DNA of 64,000 nucleotides from Rhodovastum sp963714255 (GCA_963714255.1 CAVQNU010000032.1:66510-130509), one strand, 5' to 3'; counted from the first letter of the stretch, positions 1 to 8,135 are shown. Notes: generated by a model from the letters alone, not told the origin. Program-made: numbers and translations.

Positions 1-596
1 GCCTGGCCGACCCGTCCGGCCAGGACGCGCACACCCACCAGCCGCCCGCCGGCCGGACGGAGCTGCTCGGCGATCGCGGCCGGCACGTGTTCGAAGCCGC
101 CCTCGATGAACACCAGATCGTATGGCGCCCCCGCCGGCCAGCCGGCCGCCAACGGGCCGGACACGATTTCCAAGCCGGGGTCCGGTTGCATGGCCGAGGC
201 CTGCGCGCCGGGCACCACCTGCGGGAGCACGGTGCGGGCGATGCCCAGCAAATCCTCGTCCTCCTCCAGCGCCACCACGCCGGCACCGCAGGCGGCCAGC
301 ACGGCGGCGCCATATCCGGCACCGGCCCCCACCACAAGCACGCGCTCACCCGGTCCGGGGTCGGCGAGCTGCACCAGCCGGGCCAGCACCATCGGCTGGA
401 TCAGGCAGCGCCCGCCTGGCAAGGTCACGTTGCCGTCGGCATAAGCGAGGGCCGCCAGCGCCGGCGGCAGGAAACGCTCGCGCGGCAGGCTGCGCATGGC
501 AGCGAGCACGCGGCTGTCGGAGACCTTGTTGGGGCGCAACTGGCCATCGACCATATTGCTGCGGCGCAGGGCGTCGTCGATTGGAGAACCTGTCAT
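1..596 (-). CDS. Protein-L-isoaspartate O-methyltransferase family protein (3' end outside window)
   Basis: The reading frame starts at an ATG at 596 and runs off the left edge, giving about 198 residues of a protein normally a little over 210 long. It begins MTGSPIDDALRRSNMVDGQL, the usual opening of the PCMT-like branch found in alphaproteobacteria. An SAM-binding Rossmann motif, VVGAGAGYGAAVLA, lies near residue 95 and is followed by an acidic strand end, VALEEDEDLL. YDLVFIEGGFEHVP near residue 165 matches the fourth strand of the methyltransferase fold. Known family role: SAM-dependent methylation, classically repair of isoaspartyl residues; many alphaproteobacterial members of this branch lie before tolC and have no proven substrate. 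The real target is therefore open. The gene diverges from the tRNA-Cys gene. Confidence 0.85.
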   Translation of the reverse strand, partial: MTGSPIDDALRRSNMVDGQLRPNKVSDSRVLAAMRSLPRERFLPPALAALAYADGNVTLPGGRCLIQPMVLARLVQLADPGPGERVLVVGAGAGYGAAVLAACGAGVVALEEDEDLLGIARTVLPQVVPGAQASAMQPDPGLEIVSGPLAAGWPAGAPYDLVFIEGGFEHVPAAIAEQLRPAGGRLVGVRVLAGRVGQ

Positions 597-712
597 GGGG
601 CGGGCTGCGCTCGTCAGGGAGGCGCCGTTATAAGGGCCCGGCAACCGGCCGCCAAGCAGCCGTCTTGACCGCGGTTGGCGGCAGCCCGATAATATCGCTC
701 CCTGGCGGCGTT

Positions 713-786
713 GGTCCGGTGGCAGAGTGGTGATGCAGCGGACTGCAAATCCGCGTATGTGGGTTCGATTCCCGCCCGGACCTCCA
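713..786 (+). tRNA. tRNA-Cys (GCA)
   Basis: A 74-nt cloverleaf can be folded by eye. The acceptor stem GGTCCGG pairs perfectly with CCGGACC at the 3' end, followed by discriminator T and an encoded CCA at 784-786. The anticodon loop CTGCAAA places GCA at 745-747, and the T arm contains GGTTCGATTCCC. It reads cysteine codons UGC and UGU. No other tRNA was found in the window. Confidence 0.96.
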
Positions 787-933
787 GGATTTTCAAAGAG
801 CCGCCAAGACGGGGAAACACCAAGACGGGACCTGATGCGGCACGGGGCGGATGTGGTGCCGCGCGCGCTGAAAACCATACGACCGAATTTGCTGTTTTGT
901 TCTCGGCGGTGCAGCGGCTCCGTTCAGCCTGAC

Positions 934-955
934 GGCCCCGGGTTGCCCCGGGGCC
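934..955 (-). terminator. GC hairpin downstream of the 70-residue gene
   Basis: GGCCCCGG and CCGGGGCC form an 8-bp perfect stem around a short loop, 10 bases beyond the stop codon of the small minus-strand gene at 966-1178. There is no clear T run after the stem on either strand, so it may be a weak or Rho-assisted terminator. It also lies downstream of tRNA-Cys on the plus strand. Confidence 0.4.
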
Positions 956-965
956 TCGCTGTTCA

Positions 966-1178
966 TTATGCGGGCATCGGTTGTTGTGCGTTGCCGTCTG
1001 GCTCCAGCGTTCGCGTTGCCATACCTTGGCGTTCAACGCTGGCAACCCACGCTAAAACGTCCAGCACTCTCCGCTTCTCGCGCGCTGCCCAGGCGAGAGC
1101 TTCCGCTGTCGTACATTCCCCGAGCGGCTTGCCGTCAATCAGGAACGTGTCGAGCTGATTACAGGTCTCCGTCGTCAT
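966..1178 (-). CDS. Hypothetical 70-residue protein
   Basis: The 70-residue product starts at an ATG preceded by GGAGACC at a plausible Shine-Dalgarno distance. It contains the phrase FLIDGKPLGECTTAEALAWA followed by a helical RRVLDVLAWVASVER segment, so it looks like a small soluble alpha-helical protein. I do not recognise a family. The composition is less GC-skewed and less alanine-rich than the shadow frames around it, which favours a real gene. It lies alone between tRNA-Cys and a gene-poor stretch, a position typical of accessory or phage-derived small genes. The start codon sits inside an 18-bp direct repeat. Confidence 0.5.
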   Translation of the reverse strand: MTTETCNQLDTFLIDGKPLGECTTAEALAWAAREKRRVLDVLAWVASVERQGMATRTLEPDGNAQQPMPA

Positions 1179-1200
1179 CTATAGGTCTCCATCGTCATCT
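1163..1200. repeat. 18-bp direct repeat across a start codon
   Basis: AGGTCTCCGTCGTCATCT at 1163-1180 and AGGTCTCCATCGTCATCT at 1183-1200 differ by one base and repeat with a 20-bp period. On the minus strand each copy contains an ATG and a GGAGACC ribosome-binding-like block, so the duplication has copied the translation start of the 70-residue gene. The upstream ATG, at 1198, is out of frame. Confidence 0.7.
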
Positions 1201-1459
1201 CCGTCACTGGATCAGGAGAGGGCCGGAGAGGCACCGAAGCACCTCATCGTTTGACCGCCGATGGCTCCCCGGGGCAAAGCCAGCCAAAGGCCGGAAATGC
1301 CCCGGATTGCCGGTCGCCATGGCCCAGCGGGCGGGTCATGCGGCCGTCGTCGCGCGGGGAATGTCGCAAAGCGTCGGGCTCCGCGTCAAAAGGCAACCGC
1401 GGGGTACCATGTCAATTCAACGTGTCACCTGCCGCTGCCTCGGCGCCGCGCAGCAAGGA

Positions 1460-1489
1460 CTATCCCCAGTTCCTGTGGATAAACTTGGG
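1460..1489. promoter_or_regulatory. DnaA-box-like sequence in a small inverted repeat
   Basis: TGTGGATAA at 1474-1482 is the exact complement of the consensus DnaA box TTATCCACA. A second, weaker copy, CTATCCCCAG, begins at 1460. The flanks CCCCAGTT and AACTTGGGG can pair, which places the box in a hairpin loop. One good box is not enough to call an origin: no dnaA, parAB, hemE or AT-rich tract is nearby. Confidence 0.35.
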
Positions 1490-1597
1490 GGAAATCGCTG
1501 GCTAATCCAGTGCGAAGACAGTCAATTCAGCGGCCTGTACGGAATGCCTAATCAAGAGGCATCGGCGCGGGCCGGCGAAACCGGTATTCGTGTTGCG

Positions 1598-1637
1598 ATG
1601 TTGTGCCGACAATGTTGTGCCGGCAATGTTGTGCCGG
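1598..1637. repeat. 14-bp tandem repeat, about three units
   Basis: The unit ATGTTGTGCCGRCA occurs at 1598-1611 and 1612-1625, followed by a partial third unit to 1637. It lies in non-coding sequence downstream of the small lipoprotein gene. Confidence 0.75.
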
Positions 1638-1665
1638 GCCGCCATGGGCGTGGTTCCGGGTCGGG

Positions 1666-2031
1666 TCACTCGGGCGGCACGCCGTCGGCCGGCGGGTGGC
1701 CGGGGGGCGGACCAGCCGGGACCGGCGCATCGTGCGAAGGGACGTTTTCGTGGTACCCGGCCCTGGGCGCCGATCTCGCCCGTTCGATGCCTTTCATCAT
1801 GGCTTCAACATCGGTCTGAACGCGCGTCCGGCGTGGCGGCGGCGCGGGGCGAGCCGGCGCGGTTTGTCCGTTCGTGGGCGGGCTGAGGGCATCGAGCATT
1901 CGGCATGCCTCGCGGTCGCCTTGGGCGCAGTCCTGGAGGCTGCGGGCGTTGAAATCGGGACGCGCGGATTCGCACCTCGCCAGCATGAGCGCGAGAATCA
2001 CCGCGGCGAGCCGGCGCCCGCCTCGCGCCAT
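1666..2031 (-). CDS. Small putative lipoprotein, hypothetical
   Basis: The predicted product has 121 residues, starting MARGGRRLAAVILALMLARC. A hydrophobic export segment ends in a cysteine at residue 20, which could be lipidated, although the -1 residue is arginine rather than the usual glycine or alanine. A short conserved-looking core follows (LQDCAQGDREACRMLDAL, residues ~35-52), then a proline-rich tail with TDVEAMMKGIERARS. The start at 2031 is preferred over an upstream in-frame ATG at 2172 because the signal sequence begins here. The core with paired cysteines and a trailing MMKGI helix resembles small envelope proteins of unknown function in Acetobacteraceae, as I recall them. No function can be assigned. 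Confidence 0.65.
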   Translation of the reverse strand: MARGGRRLAAVILALMLARCESARPDFNARSLQDCAQGDREACRMLDALSPPTNGQTAPARPAPPPRRTRVQTDVEAMMKGIERARSAPRAGYHENVPSHDAPVPAGPPPGHPPADGVPPE

Positions 2032-2544
2032 CTTGTGACGCCGCGCGTGGCCGGTTCCGGGACCCGCGCCAGGCGAGGGCAGCCATGCCACCGAAGTCAC
2101 CGGGCAGGTCGTCCGCGCTTTCGCCAGCGACTTCGGTGGCGTTGTCTTGATCCCGCGCATCTGAATTCCCACAACGCAATGGAGGGACGCAGCCTGCTAT
2201 TTGTAACGCGACAAATCTGCCGCCTGCCATGGGCGACTGCGTGCGCAACGCGCCACTTGTATGACAGCGCGAACCGAATTCGGCGCGGCCGCGCCTCAGC
2301 GTCGCGGAGGCGACCCAGGGCGAACGAGAAGATCGCTCGGATATGCCGCGGAAGGAGCTTGAGGATCTGGCGTTGCGGTTCCGCGACGCGGCGCGGTTAC
2401 CGGCCTATCAACCGACGGCAGACCAAACGTAGTGTGCTTATATCTTGAAAAAAGCAGGGTCCAGGGGCCTCCCGGCCCCTGGCGGGTCCAGGGCAGAGCC
2501 CTGGCCTTCCTTAACTTTCTTCTTCCCCCAAACTCACCCCAGCC
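2032..2544. other. Intergenic region with a short orphan reading frame and half a hairpin repeat
   Basis: Most of this stretch has no gene. At 2343-2432 there is a 29-codon frame on the plus strand (MPRKELEDLALRFRDAARLP...) with protein-like composition but no ribosome-binding site. It is open upstream for only about 27 more codons and may be the tail of a decayed gene. A half copy of the dispersed hairpin repeat occupies 2455-2513, just beyond the ilvC stop codon. Confidence 0.45.
2455..2513. repeat. Dispersed hairpin repeat, copy a (half element)
   Basis: This copy contains the arm GGGTCCAGGGCAGAGCCCTGG and its inner hairpin CCAGGGGCCTCCCGGCCCCTGG, ending in CCTTCCTT. It matches the right arm of the longer copies in this window. 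It lies about 30 bases past the ilvC stop and could terminate the ilv operon. Confidence 0.85.
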
Positions 2545-3564
2545 TCAGTTCTTAGACTTATCAACCAGCGCGTTCTTGCCAATCCAAGGCATCATAGCCC
2601 GCAGCTTGGCGCCGACCTGTTCGATCGGCTGTTCGCCCAGGCGGCGGCGCAGGGCTTTGAAGTTGGGCTGGTTCACCTTGTTCTCCAGCATCCATTCACG
2701 GACGAATTTGCCGCTCTGGATGTCGGCCAGCACGTTCTTCATCTCCGCCTTGGTCGCCGCGGTGATGATGCGGGGGCCCGACACGTATTCGCCATACTCG
2801 GCGGTGTTGCTCACCGAGTAGTTCATGTTGGCGATGCCGCCTTCGTAGATCAGGTCCACGATCAGCTTCACTTCGTGGCAGCACTCGAAATAGGCCATCT
2901 CGGGCGCGTAGCCGGCTTCCACCAGCGTTTCGTAGCCGGCGCGGATGAGTTCGACCAGGCCCCCGCACAGCACGGCCTGTTCGCCGAACAGGTCGGTTTC
3001 GCATTCTTCCTTGAAGGTGGTTTCGATAATGCCGGCGCGGCCGCCGCCGATCGCCGAGGCGTAGGATTTGGCGATTTCGGTGGTATTGCCCGAGGGGTCC
3101 TGGTGCACCGCCATCAGCATGGGCACGCCGGCGCCGCGCAAATATTCGCTGCGCACCGTGTGGCCGGGGCCTTTCGGGGCGATCATGAACACGTCGAGGT
3201 CGGGGCGCGGCTCGATCAGGTTGAAGTGAATGTTCAGCCCGTGGCCGAAGGCGAGCGCGGTGCCGGGGCGCAGGTTCGGGGCGAGTTTGTCGCGGTACAG
3301 GTCGCCCTGGCCTTCATCGGGGGTCAGCACCATGACCACGTCGGCCCATTTGGCAGCGTCCGCCGGGTCGAGCACTTTCAGGCCCGCGCCTTCGGCCTTG
3401 GCCACGCCCGCCGAGTCCGGGCGCAGGCCGACAACCACGTCGGGGGCGCCGCTGTCCTTGAGGTTCTGGGCGTGGGCGTGGCCCTGGCTGCCGTAGCCGA
3501 TCACCGCAACTTTCTTGGCTTTGATCAGATTCACATCGGCGTCGCGGTCGTAATAAACGCGCAT
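2545..3564 (-). CDS. ilvC: Ketol-acid reductoisomerase
   Basis: The product has 339 residues, the normal length of class I KARI. It converts acetolactate or acetohydroxybutyrate to the dihydroxy acid with NADPH and Mg2+, the second common step of valine and isoleucine synthesis. The Rossmann nucleotide motif GYGSQG is at 23-28 and AFGHG, with the catalytic His, at 105-109. The two-metal site uses DLFGE at 191-195 and the FECCHE segment at 226-231. The start ATG is preceded by AAAGGA. It is the last gene of the miaA-ilvB-ilvN-ilvC row, but is separated from ilvN by a CT-rich inverted repeat. That repeat may lower read-through and allow ilvC its own expression level. Confidence 0.98.
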   Translation of the reverse strand: MRVYYDRDADVNLIKAKKVAVIGYGSQGHAHAQNLKDSGAPDVVVGLRPDSAGVAKAEGAGLKVLDPADAAKWADVVMVLTPDEGQGDLYRDKLAPNLRPGTALAFGHGLNIHFNLIEPRPDLDVFMIAPKGPGHTVRSEYLRGAGVPMLMAVHQDPSGNTTEIAKSYASAIGGGRAGIIETTFKEECETDLFGEQAVLCGGLVELIRAGYETLVEAGYAPEMAYFECCHEVKLIVDLIYEGGIANMNYSVSNTAEYGEYVSGPRIITAATKAEMKNVLADIQSGKFVREWMLENKVNQPNFKALRRRLGEQPIEQVGAKLRAMMPWIGKNALVDKSKN

Positions 3565-3626
3565 GGGGGGTCCTTTCGGGTGGTGTCGTGGGTGGCGGCG
3601 TCGGTATGGGTCCCCGGCGCTGTTCT

Positions 3627-3740
3627 TCTCCCCCTCCCCTTGAGGGAGGGGGCCGGGGGGTGGGGTGCGGGCCGGCAGCGAATTTCCGTGCGGCCCGCAC
3701 CCCTCCCCCCGGCCCCCTCCCTCAAGGGGAGGGGGAGACG
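3627..3740. repeat. CT-rich inverted repeat, copy 1 (between ilvN and ilvC)
   Basis: TCTCCCCCTCCCCTTGAGGG at the left end is mirrored by CCCTCAAGGGGAGGGGGAGA at the right end. The pairing continues inward through GGGGGCCGGGGGG and a GTGCGGGCC/GGCCCGCAC stem to an AATTTC loop region. The whole 114 bp can fold as one long hairpin on either strand. A second copy lies between leuD and leuB. Similar CCCTCCC repeats are common between genes in alphaproteobacteria; whether they terminate, stabilise mRNA or are mobile is not shown here. Confidence 0.9.
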
Positions 3741-3748
3741 CAGTTAAG

Positions 3749-4282
3749 TTAGATCACCCGCGTGCCGCGGGCGATGGCGGCGACGCCGGTGCGGGACACC
3801 TCGGCGAGCCCGAGCGGGCGCATCAGTTCCACGAAGGCATCGAGCTTGGCGGTGTCGCCGGTCATTTCGAACACGAAGCTCTCGGTGGAGGCGTCCACCA
3901 CCCGGGCGCGGAAGGCATCCGCCAGGCGCAACGCCTCGGCGCGGTTGCCGCCGCCGCCGTCCTGGTGCGGGCAGATCACCTTGATCATCATCATTTCGCG
4001 CGCCAGATGCGGGCCGTCCTTGGAAAGATCGGCCACCCGGTGCACCGGCACCAGCCGGTCGAGCTGGGCCTTGATCTGTTCGATCACCATTTCGGTGCCG
4101 GAGGTGACGATGTTGATCCGGCTGCGTTGGCCGCCGTCTTCGACCGCGGCGACGGTCAGGCTGTCGATATTATATCCGCGGCCGGAGAACAGCCCGACGA
4201 CGCGGGCGAGGATGCCGGGTTCGTTGTCCACCAGCACGGCGATGGTCGCCGTGCGGTATGAATTGGTGTTGTCCTGGGCCAT
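3749..4282 (-). CDS. ilvN: Acetolactate synthase small (regulatory) subunit
   Basis: The 177-residue product is the size of IlvN/IlvH small subunits. An N-terminal ACT domain (about residues 12-85) starts TATIAVLVDNEPGILARVVG and continues with FSGRGYNIDSLTV, the binding fold for feedback inhibition by valine. The C-terminal half carries the second regulatory domain typical of the long form. The subunit binds IlvB, raises its activity and makes it valine-sensitive. It follows ilvB by about 50 bases on the same strand, so the two are almost certainly co-transcribed. Confidence 0.97.
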   Translation of the reverse strand: MAQDNTNSYRTATIAVLVDNEPGILARVVGLFSGRGYNIDSLTVAAVEDGGQRSRINIVTSGTEMVIEQIKAQLDRLVPVHRVADLSKDGPHLAREMMMIKVICPHQDGGGGNRAEALRLADAFRARVVDASTESFVFEMTGDTAKLDAFVELMRPLGLAEVSRTGVAAIARGTRVI

Positions 4283-4333
4283 TGCGGTCTCGATACTGTC
4301 AGGCTTGGGTGCGAAGGCGGCGGTCCGGCGGGG

Positions 4334-6142
4334 CTAGACGAGTACCTTGCCCTCGTCGGTGACGCCGGCGACGCCGCCGGTTTGCTCGCTGCCCAGGATC
4401 ATTTCGTTGTGCGCTGCCCCCGACGGGATCATCGGGTAGCAGTTTTCCTTCGGGTCGACGGCGATGTCGGCGATCACGGCGCGGTCGCAGGCGAGCATTT
4501 CGCGGATCACCCCGTCCAGCTCGTCCACCGTCGTCGCCCGCAGGCCGACGGCGTTGTAGGCATCGGCCAGCTTGACGAAATCGGGCAAGGCGGCGGAATA
4601 ACTCTCCGAGTAGCGGCTGCCGTGCAGCAATTCCTGCCACTGCCGCACCATGCCCATGTATTCGTTGTTCAGAATGAAAATCTTCACCGGCAACTTGTAC
4701 TGCGACAGCGTGCCCATCTCCTGGATGTTCATCAGGATGCTGGCCTCGCCGGCGATATCGATGACCAGGGCGTCGGGATGGGCGATCTGCACGCCCATCG
4801 CCGCGGGCAGGCCGTAGCCCATGGTGCCCAGGCCGCCGCTGGTCATCCAATGGTTCGGCTTTTCGAACTTGAAATACTGGGCGGCCCACATCTGGTGCTG
4901 GCCGACCTCGGTGGTGATGAAGATGTCCTGCTTCACCGCACGGGTAATGTCGTACAGCCGCTGGATGGCGTATTGCGGCTTGATGATCGAGCCGGCCTCG
5001 CGCGGCTGGGTGAAGCGCAGGCAGTCGATGCCGCGCCAGGCATCGATCTGCCGCCACCACGACGCGATAGCGGGGCGATCGAGAGCTGTTTCGTCCTCAT
5101 CCCAGGCCGCCAGCAGGGCGGCGAGTGCCCTCCCGGCATCGCCGACAATCGACAGTTCCACCGGCACGTTCTTGTTGATGCTGGAGGGGTCGATGTCGAT
5201 GTGGATTTTGCGGCTGCCGGGGCTGAACGCGTTCAGCCGCCCGGTGACGCGGTCGTCGAAGCGCGCGCCGATGTTCAGCAGCACGTCGCAGCCGTGCATG
5301 GCGAGGTTGGCCTCGTAGGTGCCATGCATGCCGAGCATGCCGAGGAATTGCGGGTCGCTGGCCGGGAAGGCGCCGAGCCCCATCAGCGTGTTGGTGCAGG
5401 GGAATCCGGTTTTGTGCACGAAGCGCACCAGCGCCTCGGAGGCGGCGGCGCCGGCGTTGATGACGCCGCCGCCGGTATAGATCACCGGCCGCTTGGCCGA
5501 TTTCAGGATTTCGACCGCGCGCGCGATCAGCGCCGCATCGGGCTCGGTCTGCGGGCGGTAGGAGCGGTGCGGGGTTTCCGCCGGCTTCGTGTAGGGGGCC
5601 TTGCCGATCAGGATGTCCTTCGGCAGGTCGATCACCACCGGGCCGGGCCGGCCGCTGCGCGCCACATAGAACGCCTCGTGGATCACCCGGGCGAGGTCGC
5701 CCGCACGCTTGACCAGATAATTGTGCTTGGTGGCGGGGCGGGTAATGCCGGTGGTGTCGGCTTCCTGGAAGGCGTCGTTGCCGATCAGATGGGTGGGCAC
5801 CTGCCCGGTCAGGCAGACGATGGGGATGCTGTCCAGCAGCGCGTCGGCCAGGCCGGTAACGGCATTGGTGGCGCCGGGGCCGCTGGTGACCAGCACCACG
5901 CCGACGCGGCCGGTGCTGCGGGCATAGCCTTCGGCTGCGTGCACCGCGGCCTGCTCGTGGCGCACCAGGATGTGGCGGATGGCGTTCTGGTTGAACAGCG
6001 CATCATAGATCGGCAGTACCGACCCGCCCGGGTAGCCGAAGATAACATCGACCCCCTGGTCTTTCAGTGCGCGCAGGAGAATCTCCGCACCGCTGGCGGT
6101 GAGGATTTCGGGGCGGTCCTGGGTGTGTGCTGCGTCTGTCAT
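4334..6142 (-). CDS. ilvB: Acetolactate synthase large (catalytic) subunit
   Basis: The 602-residue thiamine-diphosphate enzyme condenses pyruvate with pyruvate or 2-oxobutyrate, the first committed step of branched-chain synthesis. The catalytic glutamate lies in VRHEQAAVHAAEGYARSTGR (E63). The C-terminal cofactor segment DIAGEASILMNIQE starts near residue 462. There the usual GDG is replaced by AGE, a variant I recall from other alphaproteobacterial enzymes rather than a defect. NNEYMGMVRQWQE follows at about 492. I prefer the ATG at 6142 to an in-frame GTG at 6175, because the extra 11 residues look non-homologous and would nearly touch the miaA stop. The gene sits 34 bases after miaA and just before ilvN. 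Confidence 0.97.
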   Translation of the reverse strand: MTDAAHTQDRPEILTASGAEILLRALKDQGVDVIFGYPGGSVLPIYDALFNQNAIRHILVRHEQAAVHAAEGYARSTGRVGVVLVTSGPGATNAVTGLADALLDSIPIVCLTGQVPTHLIGNDAFQEADTTGITRPATKHNYLVKRAGDLARVIHEAFYVARSGRPGPVVIDLPKDILIGKAPYTKPAETPHRSYRPQTEPDAALIARAVEILKSAKRPVIYTGGGVINAGAAASEALVRFVHKTGFPCTNTLMGLGAFPASDPQFLGMLGMHGTYEANLAMHGCDVLLNIGARFDDRVTGRLNAFSPGSRKIHIDIDPSSINKNVPVELSIVGDAGRALAALLAAWDEDETALDRPAIASWWRQIDAWRGIDCLRFTQPREAGSIIKPQYAIQRLYDITRAVKQDIFITTEVGQHQMWAAQYFKFEKPNHWMTSGGLGTMGYGLPAAMGVQIAHPDALVIDIAGEASILMNIQEMGTLSQYKLPVKIFILNNEYMGMVRQWQELLHGSRYSESYSAALPDFVKLADAYNAVGLRATTVDELDGVIREMLACDRAVIADIAVDPKENCYPMIPSGAAHNEMILGSEQTGGVAGVTDEGKVLV

Positions 6143-6176
6143 GGCCGGGCACCCATAGTCCGGCTGATCCGGCACG

Positions 6177-7136
6177 TCAACCCGAGCCGCGAATAAACGA
6201 AATCATTTGGGCCAATTCGCTTTCCGAAAATTGCGTCAAACCGGAGATCCGCGCATGGATCGTATGCATGCCTGCATTGTCTACCAGACGACGATGACGA
6301 AACCAGGTCGCCTGCCGCCTGGTGTACTGCCCGGTCACCAGCACCGCGCGCCGTTCCGCTTCCGCCAGCGTGATCTCGCCGCGCAGATGCGCCGCCAGTT
6401 CCGGCACGCCATGCGCGCGCATCGCCGGCAGCGCGGCATCGAGACCGAGGGCAAGCAACGCCCGCACCTCCGCCAGCGCTCCCTGCTCCAGCATGGCGGC
6501 GAACCTTGCGGCGATGGCGGCGCGCAGTGCCGCGCGCGGCGGGTCGAGCAGTAGGGCTGCAAAGCGCCAAGGCGCCGGGGTGCCCGGCTGCGCCTGCCAG
6601 GCGGAAAGTCCGCGTCCGGTGGCGCGCCACACCTCCCAGGCGCGCGCCAGCCGCTGGCTGTCGCTGGGGCGCAGGGTCGCGGCGGTGGCCGGGTCCACTT
6701 CGGCGAGCGCATCATGCAGGCGCTGCGGTCCAAGTTCCGCGAGCATCCCTCGCGCCTCGGCGCGGACGTGCTCCGGCACGCCGGGGATGTCGGCGATGCC
6801 GTGCACCAGCGACCAGAAATACAGGCCGGTGCCGCCGCACACGATCGGCAGCCGACCGGAAGCGCGCGCCTGCGCCATCGCCTCCAGCGCGGCGTCCCGC
6901 CACCAGGCGGCATGGCCGGGCTCGGCGGCCGGGCGCACGCCATACAGACGATGCGGCACCAGCGCTTCCTCCGCCGCGCTCGGGCGCGCCGTGATCACCC
7001 GCAATTCGCGATAGCACTGCATGGCGTCGGCATTGATCACCATGCCGCCCAGACGTTCGGCCAGCCCCAGCGCAAGTGCGGATTTGCCGCTGCAGGTCGG
7101 GCCGGCGACGATCAGCGCGAAGGGTTTCTCATCCAC
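6177..7136 (-). CDS. miaA: tRNA dimethylallyltransferase
   Basis: The 319-residue product is a typical MiaA. It adds dimethylallyl to N6 of A37 in tRNAs reading UNN codons, which improves decoding. The P-loop GPTCSGKS is at residues 12-19. INADAMQCYREL follows, with the general base Asp near 36, and VCGGTGLYFWSLVHGI near residue 100 is the second signature of the family. The C-terminal TRRQATWFRHR is the tRNA-contacting stretch. It is the first gene of the minus-strand row leading into ilvB and diverges from serB, with 55 bases between the two starts. Linkage to ilv genes may simply be positional. Confidence 0.97.
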   Translation of the reverse strand: MDEKPFALIVAGPTCSGKSALALGLAERLGGMVINADAMQCYRELRVITARPSAAEEALVPHRLYGVRPAAEPGHAAWWRDAALEAMAQARASGRLPIVCGGTGLYFWSLVHGIADIPGVPEHVRAEARGMLAELGPQRLHDALAEVDPATAATLRPSDSQRLARAWEVWRATGRGLSAWQAQPGTPAPWRFAALLLDPPRAALRAAIAARFAAMLEQGALAEVRALLALGLDAALPAMRAHGVPELAAHLRGEITLAEAERRAVLVTGQYTRRQATWFRHRRLVDNAGMHTIHARISGLTQFSESELAQMISFIRGSG

Positions 7137-7191
7137 GGCTTGCGGCCGGACGCATCCGCCAGCATACCGGCACCGTCATGAGCCCGATCCC

Positions 7192-8073
7192 GTGAGCCAT
7201 ATTCTCACCCTCGCCGTCGACCGCACGTCGGCTACCCTGTCCGATGCCATCATCGCCCGGGTGCGCGACGCCATCCAGGGCCGCCCGCCAGTGCCGCTCT
7301 CGCCCGGCGAGGCGGCCGACATCCCCTGCCTCGGGCCGCCCGATATGGACACGGTCGTGGCGGCACTGGACGGCGCACCGGTAGACGCCATCCCCACCCG
7401 CGCGCGCGGCCGCCGCAAAGGCCTGCTGGTGGCCGACATGGACAGCACCATCGTCACCACCGAAACGCTGGACGAAATCGCCGCCTTCGCCGGCCTGAAA
7501 GACCGCATCGCCGCCATCACCAAACGGGCAATGAACGGCGAACTCGATTTCGCCGCCGCCCTGCGCGAACGCGTCGGCATGCTGAAAGGCCTGCCGCTCG
7601 ACGCGCTGGAGAAAACCTGGGCGAACACCGAACTGACGCCCGGCGCACGCGAACTGGTCGCCACCATGCGCGCGCACAACGCCACCACCGCCCTGGTGTC
7701 CGGCGGGTTCTCCTTCTTCACCAGCCGGGTGGCGGAAACCGTCGGGTTCGACGTGCACTTCTCCAATATCCTGCTCGATGACGGCCAGACGCTCACCGGC
7801 GGCGTGGGCGAGCCGATCCTGGGCCGCGACGCCAAACTCGCCACCCTGCGCGAACTGGCCGCGGCGCGCGGGCTGAAAATGGCGGCGACACTGGCCGTGG
7901 GCGACGGGGCGAACGACCTGCCGATGATCCTGGAAGCGGGGCTGGGGGTGGCGTTTCACGCCAAGCCTTTGGTGGCGGGGCAGGCACGGGCACAAATACG
8001 GCATGGGACGCTTCGGGCGCTTTTGTTTGCGCAGGGGTATCATGTTGGGGAGATCGTTGGCTTGGATAAGTAA
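7192..8073 (+). CDS. serB: Phosphoserine phosphatase
   Basis: The 293-residue HAD-superfamily enzyme catalyses the last step of serine synthesis. Motif I, VADMDSTIV, supplies nucleophile D82 and acid/base D84. Motif II is SGGFSFF at 170-176, and motif IV, GDGANDLPMI, lies at 237-246. The N-terminal ~75 residues form the ACT-like region seen in SerB of this group. I choose the GTG at 7192 because the upstream frame overlaps the miaA start region and has no SerB character; the ATG at 7178 is out of frame. It is convergent with smc, with a hairpin repeat between the two stop codons. Confidence 0.95.
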   Translation: MSHILTLAVDRTSATLSDAIIARVRDAIQGRPPVPLSPGEAADIPCLGPPDMDTVVAALDGAPVDAIPTRARGRRKGLLVADMDSTIVTTETLDEIAAFAGLKDRIAAITKRAMNGELDFAAALRERVGMLKGLPLDALEKTWANTELTPGARELVATMRAHNATTALVSGGFSFFTSRVAETVGFDVHFSNILLDDGQTLTGGVGEPILGRDAKLATLRELAAARGLKMAATLAVGDGANDLPMILEAGLGVAFHAKPLVAGQARAQIRHGTLRALLFAQGYHVGEIVGLDK

Positions 8074-8074
8074 G

Positions 8075-8135
8075 TAAGGCCAGGGCTCTGCCCTGGACCC
8101 GCAAGGGGGCAGTGGCCCCCTTGACCCCATTACTT
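8075..8135. repeat. Dispersed hairpin repeat, copy b (serB/smc convergent junction)
   Basis: AAGGCCAGGGCTCTGCCCTGG forms one stem (CCAGGGC/GCCCTGG). CAAGGGGGC-AGTG-GCCCCCTTG forms a second, followed by ACCCCATTACTTT. It fills the gap between two converging stop codons and is well placed to terminate both genes. Confidence 0.88.

Larger units (their letters stand above)
1179..1665. other. Gene-less stretch with a DnaA-like box and short repeats
   Basis: No frame here has convincing protein character. Two items stand out: the DnaA-box-like sequence at 1460-1489 and a 14-bp tandem repeat at 1598-1637, both described separately. Otherwise I see nothing identifiable. Confidence 0.5.
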
